Shown here: piece after piece, positions 4,637-6,828 of the stretch | Layout of the letters: each line of letters opens with the position of its first letter | Numbering within the stretch: position 1 is the stretch's first letter | From: an uncultured Eggerthellaceae bacterium | GTDB lineage: Bacteria; Actinomycetota; Coriobacteriia; Coriobacteriales; Eggerthellaceae | DNA length: 6,828 nucleotides | Direction of reading: 5' to 3' | NCBI GenBank assembly: GCA_934631995.1 | Contig: CAKTYF010000103.1 | Coordinates: forward strand, 1 to 6,828 | Program-made: the position numbers and the translations under genes | The notes under the pieces: generated by a model | The model's input: only the letters and a program-made list of their open reading frames with translations | What the model was told of the DNA's origin: nothing | The model's database searches: none

Positions 4637-6828
4637 GTGTTGTCCGTTCCTGCAACTTGCGTCGCTGCAGCTGTAATTGCATTCCTTATAACGTATCTTA
4701 TGGTCCCCGTTTCGATGAAAATCGCTACGAAGGTGGGCGCCATTGATATGCCCTCTGAGCGGCGTGTTCATACCAGCCCTACAACGCGCATGGGTGGTAT
4801 TGCGCTGTTCTCAGGCATTGTATTGACCAGCGCATTGCTGTTGTCGGTGGGTGTTCAGGCAGGCATTGTTCCTGCTGAGTTCGCTCTTGGAAAAACAACG
4901 TCGGCAAATGTATGGCTTTTGTTGCTGAGTTTTTGCTTCATGTTCGCTATGGGCGCTGCCGATGACATTTTGCAATTACGTGCCCGTACTAAATTCGTGG
5001 GTCAAATTGTAGCGGCATCAATCGTAGTTGCCTCGGGGATCGTTATCCACGGCATTCATATCACTGGCTTGCAGACGTATATCGATTTTGACTTCATGGC
5101 ATATCCCATTACGGTAATTTACCTGGTGTCGTTTGCGAACGTGATTAATCTTATCGACGGTCTTGACGGTTTGGCGGCGGGTGTCACGTGCATTGCTGCC
5201 ACTGCGTTTGCTATACTGGCGGCTGCAGGCGGCGTCTATTCGGTTCTGATTATGGCAATTGCCGTTGCGGCATCGTGCCTTGCGTTTTTGCACTTCAACT
5301 TTCATCCCGCAAAGCTGTTCATGGGAGATTGCGGATCGCTGTCTCTTGGCTTTGCGCTGGGCATTGTGTCCCTTTCGGGTGCGATGCGCTATGCAGGATT
5401 GGCATCGATCGTGGTGCCGGTGGTAATTGCCGCAGTGCCGGTTATCGACACGTTTGCCGCTATTGTGCGGCGTAAAATCAAGGGTGTACCTATTAGCTTG
5501 CCCGATAAGAACCATATTCACCATGTGCTACTTCAGAAGGGGTTCAGCCAGCGCCACGTGGTGTTTGATATTTACCTTATGTGCGCTGTTTTCGCAGGTA
5601 CTGGCATTGCAATTTATCGCGCGCCTACAAGTGTGTCCGTTGTTGTGCTGATTGCCGATATTCTGTTCGCGGCATTTTTGATTTGGAAGCTGGGCCTTTT
5701 CGGCAAGATCATGGGTCGTTATTATCCCGAAGGCCGCTTGAGCCTGTTTTCAAAACGTAGAGCGCGACAGGAAGAAACCGTCGGTATAAGAAATGCTACT
5801 GCATCAAAAGAATTCGTTCCAATGCGAATTCTGCTTGTTTGCGAGCATTTTTATCCAGCAACGGATGCTTGTTCTAAGCGAATGACGGTGTTGCGAGACA
5901 CGCTCCGGGATGCTGGTCATGAAGTATTTGTTTTAGCTTCGGAAACAAGCTTGAATGAGGCCCCTGATTATTCTGCTCCGAATGGCGTTTGCTATTATTC
6001 GGCGTTTAAGATGGAGTCTAAAACGGTGATTAATCGCTTGCGCAACAATCTAAGCGAAGCAATTAACTCAACAAAGGAAGCGTTGAATTTTAGAGACATT
6101 GATGTTGTCGTGGTTACATCGCCACCGCTTCTTTTGTCTGCAAGTGGGATTCGCGTTGCAAAAAAACATCATGCGCGATTAGTCTTCGATGTGCGCGATA
6201 TTTGGCCCGACGTTGCTTATGAAATGGGTAGTTTTAGTAAAAACAGCATCTACGGTCGTGTTTTTCAACATTTAGCAAATTCCGCTTATAAGCGATCATC
6301 TTTGATTACTACGGTTTCGCAAGGGAAAGTCAGCAAGCTTAAAGCTCGGCTTCCAAAGAAAGATGCTGAAAAAGTCAGGCTTGTGCCCAATGGCCTGGAT
6401 TTGGATTTCTTACTCCAAGATGAAAGAGCGGATCTTATAGAAAAATATCAGCTCGATAAGGGTGATGTGTGCGTATATGTTGGCAATTTAGGACTTGCCC
6501 AAGGTCTTTCTAGGCTATTAGAGATTGCAAAGCGTAACGATTACGCGCGATTTCTGCTTTTCGGTAGCGGAGCGGAACGGGATCTCCTCAGGGAAAAGAT
6601 TAGCTCAGAAGGATTATCAAACGTGTATCTTTGCGGTCGCGTTGATGCACGCGGGGTGTACACTTTGCTAAAGCACGCGAAGTGCGCTTACGTATCGTTG
6701 CTGAACTCAAACATGAAAGATAGTGTTCCAACCAAGTTGTTCGAAGCTCTTGGATGCGGCTGTCCTGTATTGTTGGCTGCAGCTGGCGATTCCGTTGACA
6801 TCCTTGCTGAAACGGGACTTGGTGTCTC
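4637..6828 (+). CDS. Fusion of WecA/TagO-like polyprenyl-phosphate sugar-1-phosphate transferase and GT4 glycosyltransferase (cut by right edge)
   Basis: One open frame of 730 codons to the window edge. Residues 1 to about 372 are a polytopic PNPT-family enzyme with about ten membrane segments: D37 and RRVH (42-45) before GG (53-54), DD (109-110), NVINLIDGLDGL (168-179), FMGDCGS (228-234), D271 and HIHH (293-296), all expected catalytic blocks. It should transfer a sugar-1-phosphate, GlcNAc-type by analogy, to undecaprenyl phosphate. A charged linker (about 373-395) leads to a GT4 domain starting MRILLVCEHFYP (396-407), with FDVRDIWPD (517-525), VPNGLD (583-588), YVGNLGLAQGL (614-624), FGSG (642-645) and PTKLFEALG (698-706), resembling WbuB-type enzymes; E703 fits the last Glu of the EX7E signature with D695 at the first position. 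Both activities would face the cytoplasm. No stop separates them, but an ATG at 5822 could be an internal start. Donor sugars are unknown. Confidence 0.85.
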   Translation, partial: MLSVPATCVAAAVIAFLITYLMVPVSMKIATKVGAIDMPSERRVHTSPTTRMGGIALFSGIVLTSALLLSVGVQAGIVPAEFALGKTTSANVWLLLLSFCFMFAMGAADDILQLRARTKFVGQIVAASIVVASGIVIHGIHITGLQTYIDFDFMAYPITVIYLVSFANVINLIDGLDGLAAGVTCIAATAFAILAAAGGVYSVLIMAIAVAASCLAFLHFNFHPAKLFMGDCGSLSLGFALGIVSLSGAMRYAGLASIVVPVVIAAVPVIDTFAAIVRRKIKGVPISLPDKNHIHHVLLQKGFSQRHVVFDIYLMCAVFAGTGIAIYRAPTSVSVVVLIADILFAAFLIWKLGLFGKIMGRYYPEGRLSLFSKRRARQEETVGIRNATASKEFVPMRILLVCEHFYPATDACSKRMTVLRDTLRDAGHEVFVLASETSLNEAPDYSAPNGVCYYSAFKMESKTVINRLRNNLSEAINSTKEALNFRDIDVVVVTSPPLLLSASGIRVAKKHHARLVFDVRDIWPDVAYEMGSFSKNSIYGRVFQHLANSAYKRSSLITTVSQGKVSKLKARLPKKDAEKVRLVPNGLDLDFLLQDERADLIEKYQLDKGDVCVYVGNLGLAQGLSRLLEIAKRNDYARFLLFGSGAERDLLREKISSEGLSNVYLCGRVDARGVYTLLKHAKCAYVSLLNSNMKDSVPTKLFEALGCGCPVLLAAAGDSVDILAETGLGV

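Noticed and set aside
5018..5524. Minus-strand open frame of 168 codons
   Set aside because: It is antisense to the membrane enzyme, very rich in Arg, His and Asn as expected of a shadow frame, and has no domain.
5822..6828. Separate glycosyltransferase gene starting at the ATG at 5822
   Set aside because: The upstream frame runs into it without a stop and no clear ribosome binding site precedes the ATG, so a fusion is the simpler reading; an internal start remains possible.

Overview
The window reads as a bacterial chromosome segment of mixed composition: two core metabolic genes on the left, an AT-rich accessory module in the middle, and the start of a cell-surface glycan locus on the right. 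The large type III glutamine synthetase, the diaminopimelate epimerase start and strong AGGAGG-type ribosome binding sites fit a Gram-positive or actinobacterial anaerobe. A member of the Coriobacteriia is my best guess, but that is inference with low confidence.

Left (1-2219, minus strand). The first 18 codons of dapF run off the left edge. Upstream of it on the same strand is a complete type III glutamine synthetase (glnN, 696 aa), with a strong hairpin between the two. A 17-bp site resembling the Bacillus GlnR/TnrA box lies about 80 bp upstream of the glnN start.

Middle (2220-2909). About 690 bp without a convincing gene. It is not featureless: it contains a 141-bp nested imperfect palindrome (2562-2702) that folds as one long hairpin and is flanked by AATC on both sides, three further hairpins, and a C8T6 tract.

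Toxin-antitoxin-chaperone module (2910-4226, minus strand). Three overlapping genes encode a RelE/HigB-like toxin, a HigA-like HTH antitoxin with a C-terminal extension of about 60 residues, and a SecB-like chaperone. This is the order and size pattern of the TAC system known from Mycobacterium tuberculosis (HigB1-HigA1-Rv1957). A perfect 16-bp palindrome at the promoter is the likely autoregulatory operator. The toxin appears to start at TTG, behind a two-codon ATG-CTT-TGA minicistron.

Right (4637-6828, plus strand). One uninterrupted reading frame joins a complete WecA/TagO-like polyprenyl-phosphate sugar-1-phosphate transferase (residues 1 to about 372) to a WbuB-like GT4 glycosyltransferase (from residue 396, cut by the right edge). 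If real, a single membrane protein would both prime the lipid carrier and add a further sugar. Sampled GC content drops from the first half to the second, suggesting joining of sequences of different origin, probably at the entrance of a polysaccharide cluster.
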